A stretch of DNA of 64,000 bases from Bifidobacterium merycicum DSM 6492 (GCF_900129045.1 NZ_FQTX01000002.1:1-64000), one strand, 5' to 3'; counted from the stretch's first letter, positions 54,319 to 62,883 are shown. Program-made: numbers and translations. Notes: generated by a model not told the origin, from the letters alone.

Positions 54319-55737
54319 ATGAGCTGGCAGAACGAGGCCAAGGGCGATATCGGGCAGTGGAGGCTCGCCATGCCCAAGGATGCGGACGGCAACGCCGTCG
54401 ATTGGGAATGGATCGATTCGCTCGACCTCGCCGCGGGCATCGGTTGCCTTGGCGAGGAGGATGCCGATCATGCCGATCCGCAACGGATCCATGACGCACT
54501 GAAGGCCGACTATGCCGTGCGTGACCGGCTCGAACCGGTCATCGCGCAATGCAACACCGCGTTCATGACCGATTTCGACCGCATCATCACGTCCTACCGG
54601 CTTCCCCGCGCCCTCGCCTACGCCAACCGGCGGTTGAACGACGAGATCGACACGCTGCTGAAGGCCGGCGAATCCCAAGGATTGTGGAAGGTCTCGCGCA
54701 AAAGGCAAGGGCGCGGCACGGCGGTGGTGCTTGGCGCTCCCGAGCCCGGCGCCCATATTCCGCCCGTCATCGACGTCACCGACATCCGCGACCGCACCGC
54801 CGACATCCTCAACGCGCGCGCGGAACGACGTAAGGCCGAACGCTTCCAGCGTGAGGCGTCGTCGTCGCTGATGGCGCAGGCGAGCCTGTCCGGCATCACG
54901 GATGGCGGTTCCGCGACCGGTGTCGCGAAGGAGACGGCTCCACGCAAATCCGCGAGTGATTGGCGTAACGTGTACCTACCTGGGCGCGACATCGACACGG
55001 TGATGGGCATCGACATCGAAACCACCGGCACCGATCCCGCCCGCACGTACATCATCGACGTGGGCTTCGAATACATGAACCTGGCATCGCCGCGCCCCGA
55101 AGACGGGAACAATGGGAATGGCGGAAATAACGGGAACAACGCGAATGGCGACTATGCGTACGAGCAACCGGACTACGTCGCCGGGGACGCCTACGGCCAG
55201 TCGAGGTTGAGCTTCGGCGTCACGGCCAGGTGCGCACGGGTCGGCAACCCCTTCATCGCCAAACTCACCGGCATCGACATCCGCGACCGTGGACCGGCCA
55301 GCGGCCATCGGCTGTTCGACGAATGGCAGGCCGCGCAATCCGGGTTGCTGCAACGGTTGATGCAACAGCCGTATGTGGCGCATAACGCCACTTTCGAACA
55401 TGGGTTCTTCATGCTGAACGTGGCCGGATACGCCGAAGCCTACCGTGCCGGCGACATCGTGATCGTCGACACCATGCCGATGAGCCGGCAATGGGATCCG
55501 GGTTCCGAGGCGACACCCGACCATCCGTACGGCGACAACACGCTGGACGCCTACGCCAAACGGCAGGGCGCGCTGGCCCCGGACCGCAGCGAGCGCCATC
55601 TCGGGCTCGAGGACGCGCACATCATGCTCGTGGCGATGAAACACCATCTCGACTGGCTGCGCGAACAGGGAAAAGGCCCGTGGGGTGCGGATGGCCGGCC
55701 CGGCGTGGGCGGCAAGCAGTGCGGCAGGCGCAGCTGA
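54319..55737 (+). CDS. DEDDh 3'-5' exonuclease (DnaQ-like) with N-terminal extension
   Basis: A 472-residue protein whose C-terminal half is a DnaQ/RNase T-type exonuclease: MGIDIETTGTDP (Asp and Glu), VAHNATFEHGF (Asn/His region) and HLGLEDAHIM (catalytic His and Asp). A Gly-Asn repeat (GNNGNGGNNGNNANG, about 262-276) interrupts the domain. The N-terminal 230 residues, rich in Asp/Glu and helices, match nothing I know. The start is ATG 54319, 16 bases after def, although the frame is open further upstream. It may trim DNA or RNA ends; the exact role is unknown. Confidence 0.82.
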   Translation: MSWQNEAKGDIGQWRLAMPKDADGNAVDWEWIDSLDLAAGIGCLGEEDADHADPQRIHDALKADYAVRDRLEPVIAQCNTAFMTDFDRIITSYRLPRALAYANRRLNDEIDTLLKAGESQGLWKVSRKRQGRGTAVVLGAPEPGAHIPPVIDVTDIRDRTADILNARAERRKAERFQREASSSLMAQASLSGITDGGSATGVAKETAPRKSASDWRNVYLPGRDIDTVMGIDIETTGTDPARTYIIDVGFEYMNLASPRPEDGNNGNGGNNGNNANGDYAYEQPDYVAGDAYGQSRLSFGVTARCARVGNPFIAKLTGIDIRDRGPASGHRLFDEWQAAQSGLLQRLMQQPYVAHNATFEHGFFMLNVAGYAEAYRAGDIVIVDTMPMSRQWDPGSEATPDHPYGDNTLDAYAKRQGALAPDRSERHLGLEDAHIMLVAMKHHLDWLREQGKGPWGADGRPGVGGKQCGRRS

Positions 55738-55888
55738 CCCGCAGATTGGCGGTTGCGGGCTGCTTGGATGCGGGCTGTCGTGGTATGAGTTGCTTGGGCA
55801 TAAAGTTGTCCGGGCATAAGCCGATGGGCGCCAGCTGGCGTACGTCGCCGGATGGCAACCGTTCGGATAATGGAGACAAGGGATGATA

Positions 55889-55912
55889 TGGGACGCCGAT
55901 GATGGCGTCCCA
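55889..55912 (+). terminator. Hairpin upstream of the glycosyltransferase
   Basis: A 9-bp perfect stem TGGGACGCC/GGCGTCCCA lies 20 bases before the start codon. Its closeness to the ribosome binding site suggests a role in translation or a terminator for the upstream gene. Confidence 0.5.
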
Positions 55913-55932
55913 TCGTGTATGGAGGTGCGGCA

Positions 55933-57186
55933 ATGGAATCCAACGGGAGGCGTGAAGACCCGGGCGAAAGACCGCTCACCATCGCCATGGTGGTGGATTC
56001 GGTCGGCAATCAGGGCAACGGTACATCGAATTCCGCGCTACAGTGGGCGCGGGAACTTGAACGGCAGGGGCATACCGTGCGCTTGGTGGGCGTGGGTGCC
56101 CCCGTATACGCCGCGAAAATCCACCATGTTCCGCTGGTCTCATGGGTGGCCGCGAAACAGCAGATGCAGTTCGCCGAACCGGACGATGCATTGTTCCGAG
56201 CCGCTTTCGACGGCGTCGACGTGGTGCATATCTACATGCCCTTCGCCTTCGGCCGTCGCGCCGCGGCCGTCGCACGCCGCATGGGCATTCCGGTGACGGC
56301 CGGCTATCACGTCCAGCCGGAGAACGTGCTGTATTCCGCCGGTCTGTTGCGGTTCATCCCCGGACTGCCGCATCTGATCTATCGCCTGTTCCACCATTGG
56401 CTGTACCAAGGCATCCGCCACATCCATGTGCCCACCGACATGACCGCGCGGTTGCTGCGCGAGAACGGCTACCGTGCGAAACTGCATGTGATCTCGAACG
56501 GGTATTCGCCCCAATTCACGCCGAGGAACGTGGATGCCGAAAGCGGTTTCGAGGCAGGTGCCGAAACGGGTGAAGGACATGCAGGAGGATGTGCAGGAGC
56601 GCGTACAGAAGCGCATGCGGATAGTGCGCGGGACGCGGGCGGCGAGCCGTTCCGCATCATCGCATCAGGCAGACTGACGCATGAAAAGGATCACATCACC
56701 CTGATCAAGGCGATCGGGCTCAGCAGGCACGCCAACGAAATCGAATTGGTCATCGCCGGCGCCGGACCGCTGAAACGGTATCTGCGCATCCAATCGGACC
56801 GCAGGCTGAAGCGTCCCGCGAGCATCGGATTCCGCCGCAACGCCGACATGCCGGAACTCCTTCGTTCCGGCGACCTGTTCGTGCACTGCTCCATCGCGGA
56901 TATCGAATCCATCAGCGTCATCGAAGCGATGGCGTGCGGGCTGGCTCCGGTGATCGCGGTATCCGACCTGTCCGCAGCCAGTCATTTCGCGCTACTTCCG
57001 CAATCCACGTTCCCCGTGCGCGACCCGGCCGCGCTCGCGCAACGCATCGACTGGTGGATCGAACACCCGGAGGAGCGTGCCGTGTGGAGTCAGCGTTACG
57101 CGCGGCACACCAAGGAACGGTATTCCGTGGAATCGAGCGTCAGGGCCTTCGTGGCCATGGAACGCGAGGCTATAGCAGATCGATGA
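55933..57186 (+). CDS. GT4-family glycosyltransferase
   Basis: A 417-residue glycosyltransferase with GT-B fold. The N-terminal half contains IAMVVDSVGNQGNGTSNSALQWARELERQGH. The C-terminal half has the donor site RIIASGRLTHEKDHITLIKAI and the E-x7-E motif in ADIESISVIEAMACGLAPV. It resembles diacylglycerol glucosyltransferases and may make glycolipid. A low-complexity Ala/Gly/Glu linker sits near 205-235. ATG 55933 follows GGAGGTG. Its last 17 bases overlap the end of the convergent ltaE gene. Confidence 0.85.
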   Translation: MESNGRREDPGERPLTIAMVVDSVGNQGNGTSNSALQWARELERQGHTVRLVGVGAPVYAAKIHHVPLVSWVAAKQQMQFAEPDDALFRAAFDGVDVVHIYMPFAFGRRAAAVARRMGIPVTAGYHVQPENVLYSAGLLRFIPGLPHLIYRLFHHWLYQGIRHIHVPTDMTARLLRENGYRAKLHVISNGYSPQFTPRNVDAESGFEAGAETGEGHAGGCAGARTEAHADSARDAGGEPFRIIASGRLTHEKDHITLIKAIGLSRHANEIELVIAGAGPLKRYLRIQSDRRLKRPASIGFRRNADMPELLRSGDLFVHCSIADIESISVIEAMACGLAPVIAVSDLSAASHFALLPQSTFPVRDPAALAQRIDWWIEHPEERAVWSQRYARHTKERYSVESSVRAFVAMEREAIADR

Positions 57187-58195
57187 GCCGGTCGGTCTCC
57201 TCGCGCGTGGTGGCCCAGCTTGTGCAGATGCGCATCACGGTATGCGTGTCGTCCGCCTTCTCCATGAAGCCGAGCAGCACATGCTCCTCCAAACGTGCGT
57301 GGGTCGGCTCGTCGAGCGTGACGAAGATCTGATTGGTCGGAGCGTCGAGGGTCAGCGTGTAACCCTTGTCGCGCAGCGCTTCGCGGATACGGTCCGCGGC
57401 CTCGTTGGCGTTGCGGGCGATACGGAAGTACAGGTCGTCGGTGAACAGCGCGTCGAACTGCACGCCAAGCAGGAACCCTTTCGCCAACAGTGCGCCATGC
57501 TGCTTGATCACAGTCAGGAAATGCTTCGGCGCCTTGCGGTTCGTGAACACCACGGCCTCGCCGAACATGGCCCCCACCTTGGTGCCGCCGATGTAGAACA
57601 CGTCCGCGATCTCGGCCAGGTCGCGCAGCGTCATGTCGCAGGCGGAAGAGGTGAGCGCGTAGCCGAGGCGCGCACCGTCCACGAACAACGGCATATCGTA
57701 CTTGTGCGCCACGTCCGCGATGCGACGCAGATGCTCCTTGGTGTACACGGTCCCGTATTCGCTGGACTGCGACACGTACACGCATCCGGGGAACACCATG
57801 TGCTCGTAGTTGCCGTCCGCGTAGAAGGTGGCGCAGAACTCATCCAGTTCGTCGGCGTCCATCAGGCCATCGTGCTGGGGGATGGTGAGCACCTTGTGCC
57901 CAGAGTATTCGATGGCGCCCGCCTCATGCACGTTCGGATGGCCGGATTCCACGGTGACCACGCCCGCATACGGGGGAGTGATGGCGTCGATGACCACCTG
58001 ATTGGTCTGCGTGCCGCCCACCAGGAACCAGATGTCCGCATCCGGCTTGCCGCAGGCCTTGCGGATGCGCTCCTTGGCGTGGTCGCACACCTCGTCGCTG
58101 CCATAACCGGGGTAGGGGGTGTCGCTGATGGCGGCCAAAGCCTCGAGCACGGCGGGGTGCGCGGCCCTGGAATAGTCGTTTTCGAAGTGCAGCAT
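57170..58195 (-). CDS. ltaE: Low-specificity L-threonine aldolase
   Basis: A PLP enzyme splitting L-threonine and related beta-hydroxy amino acids to glycine and an aldehyde. The 341-residue protein starts at Met 58195, preceded by AAAGGAG. The frame runs further upstream through a terminator and tRNA-His, which cannot be coding. Landmarks are HFENDYS, HPAVLEAL and the PLP-lysine region YIGGTKVGAMFGEAVVF. It is convergent with, and overlaps, the glycosyltransferase gene by 17 bases. Confidence 0.9.
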   Translation of the reverse strand: MLHFENDYSRAAHPAVLEALAAISDTPYPGYGSDEVCDHAKERIRKACGKPDADIWFLVGGTQTNQVVIDAITPPYAGVVTVESGHPNVHEAGAIEYSGHKVLTIPQHDGLMDADELDEFCATFYADGNYEHMVFPGCVYVSQSSEYGTVYTKEHLRRIADVAHKYDMPLFVDGARLGYALTSSACDMTLRDLAEIADVFYIGGTKVGAMFGEAVVFTNRKAPKHFLTVIKQHGALLAKGFLLGVQFDALFTDDLYFRIARNANEAADRIREALRDKGYTLTLDAPTNQIFVTLDEPTHARLEEHVLLGFMEKADDTHTVMRICTSWATTREETDRLIDLL

Positions 58196-58231
58196 CGGTT
58201 CTCCTTTTGGTTCGGACATGCTTTGGATACG

Positions 58232-58258
58232 AAAAAACCCTTCCCGAGGGAAGGGTTT
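58232..58258 (-). terminator. Terminator of tRNA-His
   Basis: An 11-bp perfect stem AAACCCTTCCC/GGGAAGGGTTT is followed on the minus strand by a T run. Confidence 0.9.
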
Positions 58259-58261
58259 CAG

Positions 58262-58338
58262 TGGGGTGGATAACGCGGCTCGAACGCGCGACCTTCTGAA
58301 CCACAATCAGATGCTCTACCAACTGAGCTATATCCACC
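58262..58338 (-). tRNA. tRNA-His (GTG)
   Basis: A minus-strand cloverleaf has acceptor GTGGATA/TATCCAC. The extra G at position -1 faces C73, as needed by histidyl-tRNA synthetase. Anticodon stem TCTGA/TCAGA holds loop TTGTGGT, giving GTG. CCA is encoded (TGG at 58262-58264). A TATAGT -10-like box lies about 45 bases upstream (58386-58381). Confidence 0.95.
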
Positions 58339-58609
58339 ATGTTCATGTGAACGGCGAACCGTTTCGCACAACGAGTGATTACTATACACGATTTTTGCGC
58401 TTCGCACGCATCGGCGTGTTGCGGCGTGTTTTTTATCGGCCGCGCGGTTGGTCGATGTCTGTCGGATCATGTTCGAAATGTGATTGATGCGTGGTTATGC
58501 GGATGCGAGATGCCTATTTTTTGGGGCGAAACTGTTCGCGGAACAGCGTATGCCGGGAATTGGCGACAATGCTTGGCGTAAAGCAATGAGAGAAGGATAG
58601 AAGTCAACA

Positions 58610-59647
58610 ATGGAAAAGGTCAAAGCCTTTGGGGAGTGGCTTACCAAATGGTTCACCGCGATCGTGATCGCGTGGGCCGTGTTCAACTATTTCGTGCCGC
58701 AGGCCAGCCTGTGGGGCAAATCCTATACCGGATATTTTCTGGGTATCGTGCTGTTCGGCATGGGCCTGACGCTGACGCTCGATGATTTCAAGCGCATCCT
58801 CACCCAACCGCTGATGGTGATCGTCGGAACCGTGGCTCATTTCGTGATCATGCCGTTGGTGGCGGTGTTGCTGTGCTGGATCTTCCGTCTTGACGGTGCG
58901 CTCGCCGTCGGTGTGATCCTGGTCGGATGCTGCCCGTCCGGCACGTCCTCCAATGTGATGAGTTATCTGAGCCGCGGCGACGTGGCGCTGGACGTATCGA
59001 TCGGCATCCTGTCCACGCTGTGCGCGCCGTTCATGATCCCGCTGCTGATGCAGTGGCTTGCGTCCCAATATGTGACGGTGCCGACGCAGTCGCTGTTCCT
59101 CAACGCCGTCAAGGTGGTGCTGTTCCCGATCGCGCTTGGCGTGGCTTGCCATGCCATCTTCAAGGAGAAGATCGAGAAGGTCACCGTGGCGCTGCCCATC
59201 GTTTCCCAGGTGGCCATCCTGCTGATCATCGGTGTGGTGGTCGCGGCCAATGGTCCGAAGCTGTTCGTGGCTTCCTCCCTGCTGGCCATTCCGGTGGTCA
59301 TCCTGCATAATCTGTGCGGTTACGCGCTTGGCTTCGGTTTCTCCAAGCTCATGTACAAGGTGTATCCGAAGGGATTCCGGTATGCGCAGCAGAAGGCCAT
59401 CACCTTCGAAGTGGGTATGCAGGATTCCGCGCTCGGCGCCACGCTGGCCTTGACGTCCTTCGCCTCCAATCCGCTGGCCGCGGTGCCGTCCACCTTCTTC
59501 AGCGTGTGGCATAACATCTCCGGCTCCGTGCTGTCCAGCTGGTGGCGTGGCCATGACGACAAGCATCAGATCCATCCTGATTCCGACAACGGCGAGAAGG
59601 GCTCCGCGTCCGTGGATGCCAAGAAGCCGGCTTCGGCTCAGGCCTGA
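58610..59647 (+). CDS. BASS-family transporter (bile acid:sodium symporter family)
   Basis: A 345-residue membrane protein with ten expected spans. The two family signatures are clear: VGCCPSGTSSNVMSYLSRGDVALDVS and FEVGMQDSALGATLAL, which form the crossed discontinuous helices and the sodium sites. The hydrophilic C-terminal 40 residues are cytoplasmic. The substrate may be bile acid or an organic acid such as pantoate; bacterial members differ and the sequence does not decide. AGAAGGA precedes ATG 58610. It is monocistronic, with a terminator after it. Confidence 0.9.
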   Translation: MEKVKAFGEWLTKWFTAIVIAWAVFNYFVPQASLWGKSYTGYFLGIVLFGMGLTLTLDDFKRILTQPLMVIVGTVAHFVIMPLVAVLLCWIFRLDGALAVGVILVGCCPSGTSSNVMSYLSRGDVALDVSIGILSTLCAPFMIPLLMQWLASQYVTVPTQSLFLNAVKVVLFPIALGVACHAIFKEKIEKVTVALPIVSQVAILLIIGVVVAANGPKLFVASSLLAIPVVILHNLCGYALGFGFSKLMYKVYPKGFRYAQQKAITFEVGMQDSALGATLALTSFASNPLAAVPSTFFSVWHNISGSVLSSWWRGHDDKHQIHPDSDNGEKGSASVDAKKPASAQA

Positions 59648-59707
59648 TGACGTGACCGGTCGCGTGATATGCGTGGCTGACGCGTGATATGCGCGGCTGG
59701 ATTTGCA

Positions 59708-59746
59708 AACAGCCTCTGAACTGTGCGAAACAGCTCAGAGGCTGTT
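59708..59746 (+). terminator. Terminator after the BASS transporter
   Basis: A 12-bp perfect stem AACAGCCTCTGA/TCAGAGGCTGTT is followed by CGTTTCT. Confidence 0.85.
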
Positions 59747-59868
59747 CGTTTCTGGCGGCTGTGAGCGGCGATTTGTTCGATTCTGTTCATTTTGTTTGAC
59801 GTGCTCAAAGCATTGAAATTACTGGTATTCTGAATGTTTTTACGCCGTGTCTCATGTTCGATACGGTG

Positions 59869-59874
59869 TATACT
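59869..59874 (+). promoter_or_regulatory. -10 box of the candidate structured RNA
   Basis: TATACT sits six bases before position 59881, where the structured unit begins with GAAGGC. No convincing -35 hexamer is visible 16-18 bases upstream. Confidence 0.45.
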
Positions 59875-59880
59875 GTAACT

Positions 59881-60148
59881 GAAGGCCGGAGTTGCTGACT
59901 GGTCGAGGATTCGTCAGATCGCAACGAAGCGCCAAGGCCGTGAGGTGCAAGCGCAACGCCTTCAAAATAATTGAAGATTGCAGGATTGGAACGGCGGCGA
60001 GGGAAAGCCGGCAGGGATGCCGGGGCCGTCGGGAACGAGGTGATTGGTTCCTGGCGCATGCAAGGTGGCATGGCGGCTGGGAATGAGAAGCTGAAAGCAG
60101 AGGCAGCGGCCCCGGCGAAGGTTATCGCCGGGGCCGCTCTTTTGTGTT
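59881..60148 (+). ncRNA. Candidate structured non-coding RNA, about 260 nt
   Basis: A stretch with no credible gene shows dense nested complementarity. GAAGGC (59881-59886) pairs with GCCTTC (59958-59963). Within it GTTGC/GCAAC (59891-59895 with 59921-59925) encloses TGAC/GTCA. Then follow hairpins TTCAA/TTGAA, CCGGCA/TGCCGG and GGAAC/GTTCC, and finally a 14-bp terminator. The -10 and the terminator bracket it as a free-standing transcript. I compared it by eye with RNase P, tmRNA, 6S and cobalamin elements and found no convincing match. The next gene is 400 bases away, so a riboswitch is less likely. Confidence 0.55.
60105..60138 (+). terminator. Terminator of the candidate structured RNA
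   Basis: A 14-bp perfect stem AGCGGCCCCGGCGA/TCGCCGGGGCCGCT closes on AGGTTA and is followed by CTTTTGTGTTT. Confidence 0.85.
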
Positions 60149-60234
60149 TGGCACGATGCTTTCGAGTTTGACCCTTGAGTTTGACCCTTAGGTGTATTAG
60201 ATGTAGCTGTATGACGAGCTTCCCTCTCTCTGCC

Positions 60235-60519
60235 TGCACTGGTGGATGCTTGGGGCGTAGCGATTTGGCGGCATTTTCTCTGTCTCTCTACGCTGACGGG
60301 GCCTCAGCGTGGTTGTTTGGGGACGGGTTCCCCATTTGTCTGCGCTGAGGGGCTCTCAGCGTAGCCGTTTGGCGGCATTTTCTCTGTCTCTCTACGCTGA
60401 CGGGGCTTCAGCGTAGCCGTCTGGCGGTATTGTCTCCGTTTGTCTGCGCTGACGAGTTCCCAGTGCATCTATTTGGCGAAGTCTTTGTCGCCTGTCTACG
60501 CTGGCGGGGTGCGATCGCC
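60235..60519. repeat. 52-bp tandem palindrome array, left of mutarotase gene
   Basis: Units of exactly 52 bases begin with TCTACGCTG or TCTGCGCTG at 60287, 60339, 60391, 60443 and 60495, with a degenerate unit at 60235. Each carries an inverted repeat (CTACGCTGA...TCAGCGTAG) and then a conserved TTTGGCGGCATTTTCTCTG block. The whole unit is conserved, so there are no spacers and it is not CRISPR. An array with the same 52-base spacing lies at 61472-61745. Confidence 0.85.
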
Positions 60520-60555
60520 ATTCCCCATTCGGGGTGCCGCGATGGTGTTTAGACA

Positions 60556-60561
60556 TATAAT
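60556..60561 (+). promoter_or_regulatory. -10 box giving a probable leaderless transcript
   Basis: A perfect TATAAT ends one base before ATG 60562 and seven before ATG 60568. A start site at the usual distance would coincide with the second ATG. Confidence 0.45.
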
Positions 60562-60567
60562 ATGCAT

Positions 60568-61434
60568 ATGTCTAATGAAATGGTGATTAGGAATATCAAT
60601 GTCGATACCGCATCGGCTATGGTCAGTGATTACGGCGCCCATGTGCTTACTTGGGCTCCGCGTGGGGAAAGCGCGGTCGTATGGTGCCCGTCAGTCGTCC
60701 ATCTGAACGAAGGTAAAGCCATACGCGGCGGCGTGCCGATCATCTTCCCCTGGTTCAACTTCGGTTTCGAGAATGGCAGGGTCACATCCAAAAAACCGAA
60801 GCATGGATTCGGACGTGTAAGTTTTTGGGAATTCGACGAGCGGGCGTCAAACGAGGGGCATCTGCGCTACATGCTATCCGACGAGGCGATCGATGATACC
60901 GTCCTCGCGCAGTTCGGTTTTGGCGGCATTCCGCGATTCCATGCCATCTACGACATCGAAATCGGCGAGTCCCTCACCATGGCGTTGACCGTATGCAATG
61001 TGGGTAACGTGCCGTTTGCCTATGAGGCGGCGTTGCATACCTATCTGCATGTCGGCGATGTCGATTGCGCCAAAGTGCTGGGATTGGAGGGTGCGCGTTA
61101 CGTCGATACCACGTTGGAGGACGATCCGATTGTTGTTCAGGGGAATGAGGCGGTCGCCTTCTCCGGTCTGGTTGATCGCATCTACTATTCGACGGACACC
61201 CTTCGTCTGCGTGATGATGCGTTGGGCCGCACCATCGTCATCGCCAAACAAGGTGCGCCGCAGACCGTGGTGCGGAATCCGGGTGAACGCAACGGCAATG
61301 CGATGGGTGATCTGAGCAAGGGGGAGTGGCGTCGTTTCGTCTGCGTCGAAGCCGTTGCGAACCGTGACGGCGCCATCACCGTGGATCCGGGTGAATTCCA
61401 CACGCTTTCCCAAACCATTTCCGTCGAACGCTAG
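60568..61434 (+). CDS. D-hexose-6-phosphate mutarotase (YeaD/aldose epimerase family)
   Basis: Interconverts alpha and beta anomers of glucose-6-phosphate. The 288-residue protein shows the family landmarks KAIRGGVPIIFPWFN and HGFGRVSFWEF, then the substrate-binding His in AALHTYLHVGD and the catalytic Glu near ETVDPGEF-type end (VDPGEFHTLSQ). Met 60568 is preferred because a perfect TATAAT ends seven bases before it, suggesting a leaderless mRNA; ATG 60562 is an in-frame alternative. No ribosome binding site is visible. Repeat arrays flank the gene on both sides. Confidence 0.9.
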   Translation: MSNEMVIRNINVDTASAMVSDYGAHVLTWAPRGESAVVWCPSVVHLNEGKAIRGGVPIIFPWFNFGFENGRVTSKKPKHGFGRVSFWEFDERASNEGHLRYMLSDEAIDDTVLAQFGFGGIPRFHAIYDIEIGESLTMALTVCNVGNVPFAYEAALHTYLHVGDVDCAKVLGLEGARYVDTTLEDDPIVVQGNEAVAFSGLVDRIYYSTDTLRLRDDALGRTIVIAKQGAPQTVVRNPGERNGNAMGDLSKGEWRRFVCVEAVANRDGAITVDPGEFHTLSQTISVER

Positions 61435-61471
61435 CCCCAACCCGTAAATCCGCATCTCGCGCATCTATGAA

Positions 61472-61745
61472 GTCGTGCGTCCATGCCCTGGGCGTAGCGA
61501 CTTGGTGGTTTCGTCTCCGTCTGGCTATGCTGAGCGGCTCTGAGTGTAGCTGTTCGGCGAACTCATTTCCATCTTGCTACGTTGGCGGGCTTTCAGCGTA
61601 GTCAGTTGGTGATGCTTCCGTCGTTTGTCTACGCTGAGCGGCTCTGAGCGCAGCCGTTTGGCGGGCCCATTTCCGTCTGTCTACGCTGAGCGGTTCCGAG
61701 CGCAGCCAGTTGGTGGTGGCGTCGCCGGCTGCATACGCTGAGCCC
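61472..61745. repeat. 52-bp tandem palindrome array, right of mutarotase gene
   Basis: Units begin at 61524, 61576, 61628, 61680 and 61732, each 52 bases apart, with a weaker unit at 61472. They share CTACGCTGAGCGG...CTCTGAGCGCAGCCGTTTGGCG-like content with the array at 60235-60519. The two arrays are in the same orientation and bracket one gene. Confidence 0.85.
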
Positions 61746-62035
61746 TCCCCAAAAATCGTCCGCGACACGACGATGGAAAGCATTGTCGCACCCTGCCGTA
61801 TACTGATAATTCGTGTGTGCCAACGGCAGGCCTTATGTAACAGGCAAGTCGGTTGGGATATCCCGCGAATCGCATGGATCGCGCGCAGTAATGCGGCGGC
61901 GAGAGAGGAGCGGGTCATCGGGCCGGTGAACAGTGGCTATCTTTCCGATTCGGGTTCGCCCGTGTGAATGGGAGAGTGTGGTTGCAGTGCGGCGGCCTCA
62001 CAGGTAAGAAGAACCACTGAATCGGAGAATTCAAG
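61746..62035 (+). promoter_or_regulatory. Upstream region and long leader of the str operon
   Basis: A TATACT box at 61799-61804 and an ATCGTC/GACGAT inverted repeat (61755-61774) lie 230 bases before rpsL. The long leader fits a ribosomal-protein operon with feedback control, but no S7- or S12-binding structure was identified. No gene is seen here. Confidence 0.4.
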
Positions 62036-62407
62036 TTGCCTACTATTGAACAGCTCGTCCGTAAGGGACGCTCGCCGAAGCCGAAGAAGTCCAAGACTTT
62101 GGCGCTGAAGGGCAGCCCGCTGCGTCGCGGCGTGTGCACCCGTGTCTACACCACCACCCCGAAGAAGCCGAACTCCGCTCTGCGTAAGGTCGCCCGTGTG
62201 CGTCTTTCCTCTGGCATCGAAGTCACTGCTTACATCCCGGGTGAGGGCCACAACCTGCAGGAGCACTCCATCGTGCTCGTGCGCGGCGGCCGTGTGAAGG
62301 ATCTGCCGGGTGTGCGTTACCACATCGTGCGTGGTGCCCTCGATACCCAGGGCGTTAAGGACCGCAAGCAGGGTCGTTCCCTGTACGGAGCAAAGAAGGC
62401 GAAGTAA
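62036..62407 (+). CDS. rpsL: 30S ribosomal protein S12
   Basis: S12 lies at the decoding centre. The 123-residue product begins [19 protein letters not shown] and has [12 protein letters not shown], with the wild-type lysine (Lys43) where streptomycin-resistance changes arise, and [12 protein letters not shown] with Lys88. It starts at TTG 62036 behind GGAG; no ATG is available. It is first in the str operon rpsL-rpsG-fusA. Confidence 0.98.
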   Translation: MPTIEQLVRKGRSPKPKKSKTLALKGSPLRRGVCTRVYTTTPKKPNSALRKVARVRLSSGIEVTAYIPGEGHNLQEHSIVLVRGGRVKDLPGVRYHIVRGALDTQGVKDRKQGRSLYGAKKAK

Positions 62408-62412
62408 GAGAT

Positions 62413-62883
62413 ATGTCACGTAAAGGACCTTCCAAGAAGCATCAGCTGCTGCCGGATCCGATTTACGGCTCCACCGTTGTGGCACAGCTCATCAACAAGA
62501 TCCTCCTCGACGGCAAGAAGTCGATCGCTGAGGACATCGTGTACTCCGCGCTCGATATGGTCAAGGAAAAGACCGAGCAGGAGCCCGTGGCCGTGCTGAA
62601 GCGCGCCCTCGACAACATCCGTCCGTCCCTCGAGGTCCGCTCCCGCCGTGTCGGTGGTGCCACCTACCAGGTGCCGGTCGAGGTGAAGCCCGCCCGTGCG
62701 AACACTCTGTCCCTGCGCTGGCTGACCGACTTCTCCCGCGCCCGTCGCGAGAAGACCATGGCCGAGCGTCTCGCCAACGAGATTCTCGACGCCTCCAACG
62801 GTCTGGGCGCTTCCGTGAAGCGTCGCGAGGACACCCACAAGATGGCCGAGGCCAACAAGGCCTTCGCCCACTACCGCTGGTAA
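62413..62883 (+). CDS. rpsG: 30S ribosomal protein S7
   Basis: S7 nucleates assembly of the 30S head. The 156-residue protein starts [20 protein letters not shown] and has the signature region [29 protein letters not shown] (here [20 protein letters not shown]). It ends in [11 protein letters not shown], the normal length. It follows rpsL by five bases. Confidence 0.98.
   Translation: MSRKGPSKKHQLLPDPIYGSTVVAQLINKILLDGKKSIAEDIVYSALDMVKEKTEQEPVAVLKRALDNIRPSLEVRSRRVGGATYQVPVEVKPARANTLSLRWLTDFSRARREKTMAERLANEILDASNGLGASVKRREDTHKMAEANKAFAHYRW

Noticed and set aside
57924..58306. N-terminal extension of threonine aldolase into the tRNA-His terminator
   Set aside because: A terminator and a tRNA lie in the extension, and a strong AAAGGAG precedes Met 58195.
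59881..60148. RNase P RNA, tmRNA, 6S RNA or cobalamin riboswitch
   Set aside because: The conserved core sequences of these families are not seen. GGGAACGAGGTGATT weakly resembles a cobalamin element, but the rest does not fit and no suitable gene follows.
60235..61745. Tandem arrays that resemble a CRISPR
   Set aside because: The full 52-base unit is conserved, so there are no unique spacers. The palindrome is also imperfect between units, and no cas genes are nearby.
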